Notes: generated by a model from the sequence alone, not told the origin. 64,000 nt of DNA from Adiantum capillus-veneris (GCA_014529385.2 CM043943.1:105540855-105604854), one strand, 5' to 3'. Positions 1 through 11,460 are shown, counted from the first letter of the stretch. Translations and numbers: made by a program.

Positions 1-147
<147 letters not shown>

Positions 148-233
148 ACATACTTTCTTTAGAAGAAAGTAGCACTACGGGACGTGGGTGGAATTTTGTG
201 ATCATTAGAGTTCTCCCTGCGTGCCGTTGTGCT
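148..233. repeat. Copy 1 of an unclassified dispersed repeat
   Basis: This starts with a short palindrome (CTTTCTTTAGAAGAAAG) followed by GTAGCACTAC, and resembles 6783-6870 in sequence and order. Both copies sit directly after a low-complexity run, here poly-C and there poly-CT. Copy 1 ends where Copia element A1 is inserted. The family is not recognised; a MITE or Helitron-type end is possible but unproven. Confidence 0.5.
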
Positions 234-238
234 ACTTC

Positions 239-470
239 TCTTGGAATTAGGGTTGTAGGAAAACACACAGAGCTTGGAGAAGACAAAGGATGCTCAAGGC
301 ACACAACAGAGAGTGTATTACTTTGTGCGCAATGGGAAAAATAAGTTAGCCCTAGAGTAATGGGCGTATATTACAATGCACGGGGGAAAAAAACCTCCTA
401 GTGAGGGAAAAAATGCCCCGGTGGTCGTAAGTGTGCTCACACTCATCACTACCACATGTATATGGTAACA
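239..470 (-). repeat. A1 3' LTR (left end)
   Basis: About 230 bp, ending ...GGTAACA on the plus strand and matching 4860-5087. It is followed inward by AATCCCCCTTGGG, the complement of the polypurine tract expected beside a 3' LTR of a minus-strand element. Confidence 0.93.
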
Positions 471-547
471 AATCCCCCTTGGGAGTGATGCGATGAATGG
501 GAGTTGGCACATAGAGTATAGGTAAATGCCATGCCATGAGGACATGA

Positions 548-2053
548 TCAGTCCACAAAGGGGACTAAATCCAAAGCTTTGTGGAAATCTTTGAGCTTCT
601 CACGAGACAATGCCTTTGTGAAAAGATCTGCAAGGTTGTCATGGGTTTGCACATAAGCCAAGATGATCTCTCCTACTGAGAGTCTCTTCCTGACATAGTG
701 GTAATGCATCTCAATGTGCTTTGTGCAAGCATGAAAAACTGGGTTCCTCGCAACTCCTAATGTGCTCTGACTGTCAGTGTAGATAGTGTTGGTAGTGTCA
801 TATCCAGCACCCATATCAGTCATAAGGCATCTGAGCCAAACACACTCTCAACCATAGTTGTGAAGACTCCCATGTACTTAGCCTCACAACAACTGGAAGA
901 AGCCATAGTAGTTTGGTTCTTGCTCAACCATGATATGCATGAGCTGCCAAGCATGAAACAATAACCACTTGCGGACACACGTGTGTCAAAACAACCACCC
1001 CAATCTGAGTCCAAAAAAGCATGTAAATCTGGCGGCAATGATCCTCCCTTGGGATAAAACAAGCCAAAATGTAAAGTACCAATCAAGTAGGCAAAAAATC
1101 CTCTTCACAGTATGCCAATGCTTAGACCTTGTGCTATGCATGAATCTGCTGACCTGTGAGATTGAAAATGGAATATCTAGCCTCGTGTTGCATACATAAA
1201 TGATACAACCAACAACAGTTTGGTAAAGAGTGACATTGACAGGATCACAAACATCATGAAGAATTAACTTCAAGCCCGTTTCCATGGGAGTGGCAATAGG
1301 TTTGTGATCCTCAAGGCCAAACTTACATAGCAATGTCTCCATGTATCTTTTTTGTCACAAGGCAATACCACCAACACATTGCTTAAATTGAATACCCAGA
1401 TAATGATGCAACAACCCTAAATCTTTTATCTTGAAAATGGCATTCAAACCAGCCTTAAATTCAGCAATATGTCTCTCATTTGGTCTAGTGATTAGCAAAT
1501 TACCCACATAGAGAACCACAATGAGAAATAAATCACCCTCACACTTTACATACAATGTGCTTTCTGTCGGATTGTTACAAAAGCCTTGTTTGAACAAATG
1601 AGTGTCAACTTTCTGATACCAAGCATGAGGAGATTGGTTCAACCCATACAAAGATTTCTTACATTTTCACACTTTACCCTCTTGTCCTTTCTTGTTGACA
1701 AAACCACGACGCTGCGTTACATAAACTTCCTCAAATATGTCACCATTCAATAAAGCAATAACAATGTCTGATTGATGTACATCCCAACCAAAATGAGCTG
1801 CCAATGCACATAGAAAATTCACAGTAGTCATACGACAAGTGGGAGCAAAAGTCTCTTCATAATCTATGCCTTTTTGTTGTGCATAACCTTTGGCAACAAG
1901 TTGAGGCTTATAGCGAGCAATCTCCCCATCCGACTTGCATTTCAACTTGTAAAACCACTTGGTACCAATGGCCTTTTTTCCAGGAGGTAAATTACATAAT
2001 GTCCATGTGTCACTTTCTATAAGTGAATCATATTTTGATTGCATGGCAGCCAT
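548..2053 (-). pseudogene. A1 reverse transcriptase and RNase H remnant
   Basis: Copia RT blocks are readable on the minus strand between about 2053 and 1355 (for example GTKWFYKLKCKSDGEI, FLCALAAHFGWDVHQSD and HHYLGIQF), followed by RNase H blocks between about 1342 and 548 (DSDWGGCFDTRVSASGYC, then CTKHIEMHYHYVRKRL). The order RT then RNase H at the 3' end is standard for Copia. The coding part is a fossil with several breaks. Confidence 0.88.
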
Positions 2054-2455
2054 CCATTTTTTTTAATTTTGTGCTTCATCAAAAGATAGAGGTTCCTCAA
2101 CATCATATAAGCTAGACACAACCAAATCATAACAATTTGATGCATAAGATGCATGGCGAGAATCTGAACGAGTATGACTAGACAAAGGTGCATCCAATTA
2201 ACTATCATGCAAAGTATGCACCAGCCATCTAGGCATACCTCTAGCCTTCTCATTCTCAGTCCTTTCCTCATCAAGTACATCATGTACATATGCATCAGTA
2301 ATAGGCTGATTTGTAACATTTTTCAGAAACCCCCATAGGCTATACATTTTCCTCATTGGAATTTACATTGTATTTCCACCACTGAAAAGAGGCAACAGAG
2401 TGTCATAAATGTCATGTGAGCTTACATTATTGTCTCTAGTACATGACAGCAAGGG

Positions 2456-3342
2456 CTAAATAGAATCTTCCATAAACACAACATCTCGTGAGACCAAGAT
2501 ATGCTTTGTTTTCGGATGATACAACCTATAACCTTTGCTTTCTGCACTATAACCAACAAAAATATATATGCTAGCCTTATCATCCAATTTTTTGTGATGT
2601 GTTATGGCACAAAGTGTATGCCAAATATCCAAAAACATGCATGTGCTCAATATAAGGCTTTCTATCATGCCATGCTTCATATGGAATCATAGAGTGCAAA
2701 CCTTTCATAGGACTATTGTTTAGCACATAAGTGGCACACATGATGGCCTCAATCCAAGACGAATGCGGCAAATCTTGACTCTTGACCATACATCATGCCA
2801 TTTTTGTAAATGACATATTTTTCCTCTCAGCAACACCATTTTGTTGAGGCATATAAAGCACTGCACATTGGTGTTTTAGCCCACAACTAGTTAGAAATTC
2901 ATTAAACTCATGGGACATATACTCCCCCCCCCCCCCCCCCCCCCCCCCCCGGATCGGACCAAGGGTGCCCATAATACATTTAGAGACATTTTCAACCATA
3001 GCCAAAAATTGTTTGAAGCCATTTTCAGCCCAAAAATCGTTGGCAACACAGAAATACTTTTGACTTCACTCTAAGCGGATATACTCATGCATGCCTAGAG
3101 TAATCATCAATGAAAGTCATAAAGTAAAGGTAATTGCCCAAGGACGGAGTTTGCATGGGCCCACAAACATCACTATGCACAAGATGCAACATACATGTGG
3201 CCCTTATTGAACCATCCTTTGGAAACTTCGAATGCTGCATCTTACCCACAATAAAGCCTTTATAAACATGTTTGATAGGTGCTTCAAGAGGCGGCAAGGA
3301 AGCAACCATATCAGATTTTTGCAAAATGCAGCAAAGTGGCAA
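2456..3342 (-). pseudogene. A1 integrase remnant
   Basis: Minus-strand integrase core blocks are visible: HLVHSDVCGPMQTPSLGNYL near the start, YMPQQNGVAERKN in the middle and VFGYLAYTLCHN near the end. In Copia elements integrase lies between protease and RT, as here. Broken. Confidence 0.85.
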
Positions 3343-3345
3343 AAT

Positions 3346-4566
3346 TCAGATGCCCAAAATGTGATGCCAAAGTTTTGCATCTGAAATAGCCTTAGAATCC
3401 ACAACTGCATTTGCAAAATTCTGCCCACACTTGTCATATAAAGTGAGCTTATACAGCCCACAGCATAAAATGATAGATGCAACATTTTCATCATTAAAAC
3501 TGAGATCATGTATTGTATATCTATCATCCATAAATTTGACTACAAGACCAGGTCTAGCAAGTGCAGATACAGACAAAAGATTCTTCTTGATCCCAAGTAC
3601 ATACAATGCATCAACAAGTGTGAAAGAACTGCCATTTGTAGCAATAAGCACAATCTTTCCAAGTCTTTTGATCAGATAAGAGGCATTGTTGGCACAAGTG
3701 ACTAAATTTCCATGAGGGACATCCTTGAGAGAGGTAAACAAGTCACGATGAGCGGTAATGTGCTTTGTAGCACCACTATCAAAGTACCACACTTGAGCAT
3801 TTGCAACAATTGACAAACATGCATCATGGAAAGAAGGATCATAAGTGCACTTACACTAAAAGCCACACAGTCTCCTTTCATAGAAGACTCAACAATAGCT
3901 GCATTTGTAGTGGAGCCAGCATTAGTAGTGGAACCAGCCTCTTTCTTCGTAGTCTCTTTGGCCTTCAACTTAGGACACTGGTTGATCAAATGATCATTAG
4001 ATTTACAGTAATGGAAACGCATCTTATTTTTTCCCTTATCACCAAAATTCTCAAATAAATTGTGGCCAGTATAAGCATTATGAACATACAATTCACCACT
4101 CGCAGAAGAACCATGAGAAGTGCCTACATTGCTGTTAGCACCAATAAAGACATGTTCAAGTGCACACTATCTAATTCTTTTTTTCTGGAAAGTGACTCTT
4201 GCAACATCATTGTGCATAATGCATCAAACTTGACAACTTCAGAATTTCCTTGGGTCATAAGTCTCCAAGTACTAGCAAAAGTATAGTAAGAATCTGGCAA
4301 GGCATCAAGAACAATCTACAAGAAGGGATCTGTCTGAAATGACCTGTAGAAATAAGTTTCTCATTGATATCCTTGACACCAGCAAGGAAAGTGTCCATGT
4401 CATCTTCCTCATGCATAATCTTTGACTCCAACTCTTTACGCAATAGTGCAATTTTTGCCTCATTGCGACTTACATAAAGACCAGCACGAATATCCCAAGC
4501 CTGTTTTGCAGATTTCGTTGAACAAATGTGAGGAGTAATAGTGTGCTTTACAGACAATGCAATCAA
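3346..4566 (-). pseudogene. A1 gag and protease remnant
   Basis: A gag core (AKQAWDIRAGLY, ELESKIMHEEDDMDTF), a zinc-knuckle region (HYCKSNDHLINQCP) and an aspartic-protease motif (WYFDSGATKHIT) follow each other on the minus strand. This is the usual Copia gag-protease arrangement, next to the primer binding site at the right LTR. Broken. Confidence 0.87.
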
Positions 4567-4846
4567 TGCATGAGACTACACATCTTTTACATCCCAAGAA
4601 GCTTGTCAACCGTAGGCAAAATAGAAATTCTGCTCAAAATGACAAAGTAGCATGTACAGTACTACTTGTAGTGGAAACAAAGGCCAAAATGAGCCCAAAT
4701 CAAAAATCTAAGCAAACCAAATTTGACAAGTTCTCCTAGAATATTTGTCAACCTACAAATGCTCATCAAATCTCACAAAAAATCAAAGAAAGTGAGCAGG
4801 CATGCGCTAGAGCTACTGCTGACTAAGCCCGAGAGGACGCAATCTA

Positions 4847-4857
4847 CTCTGATACCA
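4847..4857 (-). other. A1 primer binding site (initiator-Met tRNA)
   Basis: On the minus strand this reads TGGTATCAGAG, complementary to the 3' end of plant initiator-Met tRNA, two to three bases inside the right LTR. It confirms that the right LTR is the 5' LTR. Confidence 0.9.
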
Positions 4858-4859
4858 AC

Positions 4860-5087
4860 TGTTGGAATTAGGGTTGCAAATAAACACACACAACTTGGAG
4901 AAGACAAAGGAAGCTCAAGGTACACAATAGAGAGTATATTACTTAGTGTGAAATGGAAAGATAAGTTAGCCCTAGAGTGATGGGAGTATATACAATGGAC
5001 GGGGAAAAAAACCTCCTAGTGAGGGAAAAAATACCGTGGTGTTCCTAAGTGTGTTCATACACATTACTTCCACTATATATGGTAACA
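4860..5087 (-). repeat. A1 5' LTR (right end)
   Basis: Begins TGTTGGAATTAG and ends GGTAACA on the plus strand, giving TG...CA ends. A palindromic TATA-like GTATATAC lies at 4986-4993 and is the likely core promoter of the element. The target duplication ACTTC follows at 5088-5092. Confidence 0.93.
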
Positions 5088-5092
5088 ACTTC

Positions 5093-5279
<187 letters not shown>

Positions 5280-5399
5280 CCTACAAGTTTATGTAGCCTC
5301 TGAGTTGATGTGAAGGAAAACAAGATCTTTCTTTGAACTATCTAATCTCACGAGATGCAGTTCTGACCCTCTTTGGGATGGAGCTCTAGTCTATGAGAC

Positions 5400-5401
<2 letters not shown>

Positions 5402-5492
<91 letters not shown>
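5402..5492. repeat. Compound (CT)n(TG)n microsatellite
   Basis: A CT run (5402-5452) passes directly into a TG run (5453-5492). Minus-strand frames give His-Thr and Glu-Arg dipeptides only. Confidence 0.97.
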
Positions 5493-5494
<2 letters not shown>

Positions 5495-5723
5495 GGATAC
5501 TTTATGTCTTCCTCTATCTTTTCCTCTCTGTTGTGCTAGACTAAACATGCTAAGGGAATTTAGTACATGCAAATAATGAATAATTGAATTTTCTATTAAA
5601 ATCGTACGACACATTAAATGCCCACTAAACATAATTAGACTTTTCACACATGTGAGAAATGTATTCATTAAAATACCCTGCATGGCGGCAATGGTTACAT
5701 GATTTTTACATTATGAGAGAGAG

Positions 5724-5727
<4 letters not shown>
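5493..5727. other. Spacer with no gene
   Basis: AT-rich DNA between microsatellites. No coding frame, RNA gene or recognisable repeat is seen. Confidence 0.5.
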
Positions 5728-5758
<31 letters not shown>

Positions 5759-5779
5759 CACAGAGAGAGAGAGAGAGAG
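5728..5779. repeat. (TG)n and (GA)n microsatellites
   Basis: TG run 5728-5757 followed after four bases by GA run 5762-5779. Confidence 0.95.
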
Positions 5780-5947
5780 GCTTGATTGGAGGTAATTCCT
5801 GTAGGGAATATATTTAAATACCAGGCGAGAAGTGTGCTCCATGTACCCAAGTGTTCATCTTTGAAAGATAGCCATGCCAAGGCCAAGAAAAGGTAACAAA
5901 ATTTCATGCTTTTGTTCCAAACTTTTTCATGAGGATTTATTGCTTAT

Positions 5948-5950
<3 letters not shown>

Positions 5951-5979
<29 letters not shown>
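5951..5979. repeat. (AT)n microsatellite
   Basis: A pure AT run immediately upstream of the 140-bp tandem duplication. Confidence 0.95.
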
Positions 5980-5980
<1 letters not shown>

Positions 5981-5981
<1 letters not shown>

Positions 5982-6260
5982 AGCTTTCTATTTTTTCCAT
6001 GGTGCAGTGGACACACATAGTGTTGCTATATTCTCCTATGTTTTTTCTTCCCACAGCGCACGTCAATGCGTTTACAAACCTTTGAGTCTCTTGTGTGCAC
6101 CGTAGAGCAAGGTAGAGGGAGAGCTTTCTATTTTGTCCATGGTGCAGTGGACGCACATAGTGTTGCTATATTCTCCTATGTTTTTTCTTCCCACAGCGCA
6201 CGTCAATGCGTTTGCAAACCTTTGAGTCTCTTGTGCACGCCGTAGAGCAAGGTAGAGGGA
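5981..6260. repeat. Two-copy tandem duplication, 140-bp unit
   Basis: Units 5981-6120 and 6121-6260 both begin GAGCTTTCTATTTT and end GGTAGAGGGA, and differ at only a handful of positions. The equal length and close match point to a fairly recent tandem duplication. No coding role is seen. Confidence 0.93.
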
Positions 6261-6290
6261 GAGAAAGAGGTAGAGAGTGACTTAGAAGCT

Positions 6291-6321
6291 ACACACACAC
6301 ACACACACATACACACACACA
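6291..6321. repeat. (AC)n microsatellite
   Basis: AC repeat with one T interruption. Confidence 0.93.
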
Positions 6322-6451
6322 AGGGTGTCATTAGTGTTTTATAGTATGTTGGAAGAACTAACAAGAGCCTTGCATATGAGGGAATTTTTTTCTACGAGCA
6401 CTTCTATGAGCTCAAACAAAGAAATTTTTGTAGCCTCTACATCCTCATCCT
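6322..6451 (+). repeat. Fold-back family unit u1 (direct)
   Basis: About 130 bp containing TGTTTTATAGTATGTTG, CTTGCATATGAGGGAATTTT and GAGCACTTCTATGAGCTCAA. It recurs in the same orientation at 6480-6600 and inverted at 6621-6728. Confidence 0.88.
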
Positions 6452-6725
6452 AGAGAGAGAGAGAGAGAGAGAGAGAGAGCATCATTGGTGTTTTATAGTA
6501 TGTTGTAAGAACTAACAACATCCTTGCATATGAGGGAATTTTCTTCTACGAGCACTTCTATGAGCTCAACCAAAGAAATCTTTTTAGCCTCTACATCCTA
6601 GAGAGAGAGAGAGAGAGAGAGGCTACAAAGATTCCTCTGATTGAGCTAGTAGAAGTGCTCATAGAAGAAATTTCCCTCATATGCAAGGCTCTTGCTAGCT
6701 CTTCCAACATACTATAAAACACCAA

Positions 6726-6775
<50 letters not shown>
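6452..6775. repeat. Inverted repeat (u2/u3) bounded and centred by GA/CT tracts
   Basis: Unit u2 (6480-6600) and its reverse complement u3 (6621-6728) flank a central GA tract. The outer left border is a GA tract (6452-6479) and the outer right border a CT tract (6729-6775), so the borders are also mutually complementary. The whole forms a hairpin of about 320 bp with arms over 100 bp. No transposase or terminal consensus is seen. Confidence 0.85.
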
Positions 6776-6777
<2 letters not shown>

Positions 6778-6782
6778 CCACA

Positions 6783-6870
6783 TCTTTTCTTTAAAAGAAA
6801 GTAGCACTACAATGTGTGAGCGGCATTCTGCAATTGATAGAGCTCTCCCCACGTGTTATAGTGAGGTCCA
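6783..6870. repeat. Copy 2 of the unclassified dispersed repeat
   Basis: Resembles 148-233: the palindrome CTTTCTTTAAAAGAAAG followed by GTAGCACTAC and then diverged but alignable sequence. It directly follows a CT tract. Confidence 0.5.
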
Positions 6871-6984
6871 TGGAAATTTATAAATACCATCAGTATGAAA
6901 TGGACATCCAAATGACCTCCAAAATTCCCTAATGGTTTATGCAGCAACACAGTGTAAGCTCTAGCACAAGGGCCTAGTCAGTGC

Positions 6985-7168
6985 TTGAACAGATGATTTG
7001 AACTTGCACAAGTTTTTTTTGGGTGTCCAAAGCTGCAGAAAGGCCAAAGAGGGGCCAAAAGGGGGGTGGGCCAAACTTGTGACCACCCCCTGTTTGGACC
7101 CTCTCTGGCGTTTTCTACAGCTCTGGACACCAAAAAAGCAATTGTGCAAGTTCAATTCAAGTGTCCAC
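6985..7168. repeat. Fold-back element, about 180 bp
   Basis: The left arm (TTTGAACTTGCACAAG, then GGTGTCCAAAGCTGCAGAA) is the near reverse complement of the right arm (TTCTACAGCTCTGGACACC, then TTGTGCAAGTTCAA). The symmetry continues through the middle, and translations of the two strands look alike, as expected of a palindrome. It is most likely a MITE-type fold-back; a hairpin small-RNA precursor is possible. No target duplication was confirmed. Confidence 0.8.
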
Positions 7169-7188
7169 ATATCACCTCAACCCCAACC

Positions 7189-7206
7189 CCCCCCCCCCCC
7201 CCCCCT
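7189..7206. repeat. Poly-C run
   Basis: A run of about 18 C bases just right of the fold-back. Confidence 0.9.
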
Positions 7207-7376
7207 TGACAGCGGACCCACTTACACTAAGTTGTTGCTTAAAGCAAAAAGGACACCACTTATTAAACCACAACACTAAGTTCAATAATTTACAAGACAA
7301 AGAGACCACATTGAAAAGAATGTACAAGATAGAGAGACAATTCCATATATTTTATTACTTTAGAAAAGATAGAAAT

Positions 7377-7811
7377 TTACATCATACATCTGAGCAACCC
7401 ATAACTTTCTTTGCCATTTTTTGGCACCTCTCTTGCATGTAAGGCAACTCCTCGGCCAAGGAGGGAGTGCACTATTGCATGAGGGTAAGTTGAGCCAACA
7501 GAAGCATGTATCCCTTTTTGGGCAAACACTTTTCCACCACAGAAGCCAGTGCCAAATGCTGTGCATACAAGGGATCCACGCACTAGGAACACAAGATGCG
7601 CAGTCTGGGCAATGGTGCATAAACACAAAACCTTGCTTAGATATTTCAACGACCATGCCATGTAAGGGCCTTGGGGACTAAACTCATTTTGTACAATGGA
7701 AACATCGCCAGGGGAGAGTTTTCCTATGTAATGTGCAAGGGAAGATTGAGGACCAAAGGTCGTCCTCTTGACGCCCGTCCATGCTGCAAACACATCAAGC
7801 TTGAGGATGTC
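7377..7811 (-). pseudogene. Unrecognised host-like gene, 3' exon
   Basis: On the minus strand a frame of about 145 codons stays open from a splice-acceptor-like TAG at 7814-7812 to a TAA at 7379-7377. It begins DILKLDVFAAWTGVKRTTFG and ends with YGLLRCMM. The composition is mixed, neither low-complexity nor retrotransposon-like, so it reads as a real exon. A 78-base intron (7812-7889) with GT and AG ends separates it from coding sequence at 7890-7968. I do not recognise the family. The gene upstream is split by element A2, so the locus is probably dead at this copy. It is entered as a pseudogene for that reason; whether a working copy exists elsewhere is unknown. Confidence 0.5.
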
Positions 7812-7889
7812 CTATCATAAACGAATCAATGGTAAGAAAATGACAATTAAGGTTAGTAAAATCAAACTTGAAATAAAGGTAGAGGTTAC
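7812..7889 (-). other. Probable intron of the split host-like gene
   Basis: Minus-strand donor GTAACC follows GAGCAGGAG, and acceptor ATGATAG precedes GACATCCTC. The 78-base length is within the range of short plant introns, and both exons are in phase 0 across it. Confidence 0.5.
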
Positions 7890-7968
7890 CTCCTGCTCCT
7901 TGTCCCCCTCCTCCCTATTGACCTTACCATCCAAGTTGACGCTTGATTTCATTGCATCCACGAGCTTT
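7890..7968 (-). pseudogene. Host-like gene, middle exon (part right of intron)
   Basis: Minus-strand coding sequence (LVDAMKSSVNLDG and so on) between the A2 insertion and the donor at 7889. Its frame is the same as that of 11705-11904 once one copy of the GCTTT target duplication is counted, so the two stretches were one exon before A2 entered. Confidence 0.55.
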
Positions 7969-8195
7969 TGTTGGAATTAGGGTTGCAAAGAAACGCACAC
8001 AGCTTGCAGAAGATGAAGGAAGCTCAAGGAACACAATAGAGAGTCTGTTACTTAGTGTGCAATGGAAAGATAGATAGCCCTAGAGAGATGGGCGTATATA
8101 CAATGCACGGGGGAAAAAAACTCCTAAAGAGGGAAAAAATGCCTCGACGGTCCTAGTGTGTTCACACACATCACTACCACGTGTATATGGTAGCA
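7969..8195 (-). repeat. A2 3' LTR (left end)
   Basis: TGTTGGAATTAG...GGTAGCA, matching 11474-11699. The complement of a polypurine tract (AATCCCCCCTGG) follows. Confidence 0.93.
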
Positions 8196-8363
8196 AATCC
8201 CCCCTGGAGTGATGCGGTGAACGAGAGCTGGCACATGAGTAAAGGGAAGTGCCATGCCCTGAGGACATGATCAGTCCACAAAGGGGAGTAAGCCCAAAGC
8301 TTTGCGGAAAGCCTCGAGCTTCTCACAAGACAATATCTTTGTGAAAAGTTCTGCAAGGTTGTC

Positions 8364-9192
8364 CTATGTTAGCACATAACCAATCAAGCTGATCTCTCTT
8401 GTTGAGAGCCTCTCCCTGACATAGTGGTAATGCACCTCATTGTGCTTTGTGCGAGCATGAAAAACTGGGTTACTTGCAACTGCCAATGCGCTCTGGCTGT
8501 CAGTATAGATAGTGTTGGCAGTGTCATGTCCAACACCCAAATCAGTGATAAGGCGTCTGAGCCATACACACTCAATTGTAGCTATGAAGACTGCCCTGTA
8601 CTCAGCTTCACAACTCAAAGTGGCCACAATAGGTTGCTTCTTGCCCAATTGTGATATACATGAACTGCCAAGCATGACACAAAAAGCACTCGTGGACACT
8701 CGCGTGTCAAAACAACCAGTCCAATTTGAGTCTGAAAAAGCATGTAAGACTGGCGGCAATGATCCCCCCCTTTGGATAAAACAAGCCAAGATGTAAAGTG
8801 CCACTAAGGTAGCGAAAAACCCTCTTGACAGCCTGCTAATGCTTAGACCCTCGGCTATGCATAAATTTGCTGACCTGTGAGACTGCAAACTAAATATCTG
8901 GCCTTCTGTTGCATACATAAATGAGGCAGCCAACAGCAGTTTGGTAAACAGTGACATCAACAAGCTCGCCAGCATCATGTAGACTCAACTTCAAACCTAT
9001 TTCAGCCATCCAATTTTTTGAATTTTGTGCTTCATCAAAAGACAGAGTCTCCTCAACATCATGTAAGCTAGACACAGCCAAAGCATAACAATTTGATGCA
9101 TAAGATGCATGGCGAGAGCGTGAACGAGTATGAACAGACAAAGGTGCATCCAATTTACTATCATGCAATGTATGCACCAGCCATTTTGGCAT
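8364..9192 (-). pseudogene. A2 RNase H region remnant
   Basis: Minus-strand blocks typical of Copia RNase H: DSNWTGCFDTRVSTSAFC, CEAEYRAVFIATIECVWLRR, and FHARTKHNEVHYHYVRERL. Fossil, broken. Confidence 0.85.
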
Positions 9193-9277
9193 ACCTCTAG
9201 CCTACTCATTTCCATCCCTTTCCTCATCAAGTACATCATGTACATCTGCATCAGAAATAGGCTGATCTATAACATTT

Positions 9278-9982
9278 CTAGAAACCCCCCCTAGGCTGTA
9301 CATTTTCCTCATTAGAACTTACATTCATATTTCCACCACTGAAAAGAGGCAACAAAGTGTCATAAATGTCCTGTGAGCTTACATTATTGTCTCTAGTACA
9401 TGACACCAAGGGCTGAACAAAATCTTTCACAAATACTACATCCCGTGAAACCAGAATACAGTTTTTTTGCGGATGATACAACCTATAACCTTTGCTTTCA
9501 GCACTATAACGAACAAAAATACATTTGACAGCCTTATCATCCAATTTTCTGTGTTGTGTTTGTGGCACCAAAGCATATGCCAAACAGCCCAAAACACTCA
9601 TGTGCTCAATAGAAGGCTTTCTATCATGCCATGTTGTATATGGAGTAATAGACTACAAAGATTTTGTAGGAAACCTGTTTAGTACATAGGTGGCACACAT
9701 GATGGCCTCAAACCAAAAGGAATGCGGCAAAGCTTGACTTCTGACCATACATCGTGCCATTTCCGTGAGTGACCTATTTATTCTCTCAGCAACACCATTT
9801 TGCTGAGGTGTATAAGGCATTGTATATTGGTGTTTTATCCCACGACTAGTCAGAAATGCATTAAATTCATGAGGCATATACTCCCCCCCTTGATCGGAAT
9901 CGAGGGTGCTCATAGTACATTTTGATACATTTTCAGCCATAGCCAGATTCCCATGAGGGACAGACTCAAGAGAGATGAACAA
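9278..9982 (-). pseudogene. A2 integrase remnant
   Basis: Minus-strand integrase blocks include YTPQQNGVAERINRSLTEMA, followed by the downstream LGCLAYALVPQTQHRKLDDK segment that Copia integrases share. Broken. Confidence 0.85.
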
Positions 9983-9983
9983 T

Positions 9984-11126
9984 TTACGATGTGAGGTAAT
10001 GTGCTTTGTAGCACCACTATCGAAATACTACACATGTGAATGTGCAGCAACTGACATGCATGCATCATGGATAGCAGGATTGTAAGTGCACTCTGCACTA
10101 AAATCCCATTCTGCATCAACATCAATATGACAGTCTCCTTTCACAGAACACTCAACAATGGCTGCATTTGTAGTGGAACAGGCATTTGCAGTGGGACCAC
10201 CCTCTTATTTTTAGCCTCTTTTGCCTTCAACTTAGAACACTACTTGATCAAGTGATCATTAGCTTTACAATAATGGCAACGCATCTTCTTTTTTCCCTTA
10301 TCAGCAAAATTCCCAGACGAAGTGCTACCAACAGAAGCATTGGGAACAGAAGTTTTGCCACTCGCAGTAGAACCATAAGAAGTGGCTGCATTGTTGTTAC
10401 CACCCTTTCTTTGAGAAGCAATAAAAGCCTATTCAACTGCACATTGTCTAGTCCTGTTTTTTTGGAAAGTGACTCTTGCAATAGCAATGTGCATAATGCA
10501 TCAAACTTGGCAACTTCAGGATTTCCTTGGGTCATAAGTCTCCAAGTACTAGCAAAAGCCTGGTAAGAATCTGGTAAGGCATCAAGAACAGTTTGTACAA
10601 GGGAACTGTCTGAAATGACTTCACCTGCAGAAATAAATTGCTCATTGATATCCTTGACACCAGTAAGAAAAATGTCCATATCATCTTCCTCATGCATAAT
10701 CTTCGACTCCAGCTCTTTACGCAGCAAAGCAATTTTAGCCTCATTGCGGCTTGCATAAAGACCTGCTAGAATATCCCAAGCGTGTTTTGCAGATTTTGCT
10801 GAACGAATGTGAGGAACAATGGTGCACTTCACAGACAACACAATCAATGCATGAGCCTGCGCATCCTTTACATCCCAAAGAGATTGTTCTATCATTGGCA
10901 AAACAACTCTAATAGCAACAATCCTTGCAGCAAGACCTGCAACATCCTCAACATCGCCTACATCCTCAGAACCAAGATGTAAATCAATGCCCTGCACAAT
11001 ATTCCAGACGCCCTTTGACACAAGAACTTGTTGCATCATATAAGCCCACATAGGGTAATTGTCCCCATCCAACCTGTCCTCAGCAGCAACAAACATCTTG
11101 AACACATCTGTGTTGTTGTCAGCCAT
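9984..11126 (-). pseudogene. A2 gag and protease remnant
   Basis: The gag N-terminus is well preserved (MADNNTDVFKMFVAAEDRLD), followed by a UBN2-type gag core with AKHAWDILAGLYASRNEAKI and ESKIMHEEDDMD, then a protease-like stretch nearer 10000. This is the clearest gag of the A family in the window. Broken further along. Confidence 0.85.
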
Positions 11127-11460
11127 GGTAAATGTTGCACCTGATGTGAAAACTGTCCGACAGCAGGAACAACATGTGCTATATAGTGCAAACCATAGAA
11201 GATTGTAAGTCACCTGTTATGCAGAAAACGGCACTGACAAAAAATTGCACAAAATGATGACATTGCCTATGCATGCCTGTCTGTAGTGGAAACGGAGGCC
11301 GAAATGAGCTCGAATCAAAAATCTGAGTAGACTAAGCTCTACGAGCAGTCTCGAAATATTTGATGACCTATGAACGCTCGCCAAAGCTCACTAAAATCAG
11401 AGAAAGTGAGCAGGCGTGTGCTGGAGCAGCTAGCGACTAAGCCCAGGAGGATGCAACCTG

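Larger units (their letters stand above)
239..5087 (-). mobile_element. Copia LTR retrotransposon A1 (fossil)
   Basis: An LTR retrotransposon of the Ty1/Copia superfamily reading right to left. It has two direct LTRs (239-470 and 4860-5087), a primer site for initiator-Met tRNA next to the right LTR, a purine tract next to the left LTR, and gag, protease, integrase, reverse transcriptase and RNase H remnants in Copia order. The 5-bp target duplication ACTTC flanks it at 234-238 and 5088-5092, which fixes both borders. The two LTRs differ at roughly 35 of 230 positions by eye (about 15%), so it is the oldest LTR-paired element here. It is broken, with well over ten breaks. Elements A2 and A3, fragment A4 and part of composite B belong to the same family. 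Confidence 0.95.

Noticed and set aside
4847-4857. tRNA gene fragments suggested by initiator-Met matches
   Set aside because: Each match is a short primer site beside an LTR. No cloverleaf-forming sequence is present.
6961-7279. Similar proteins on both strands (GVQSCRK, LQLWTPKK)
   Set aside because: The likeness comes from the palindrome of the fold-back element, not from two genes.
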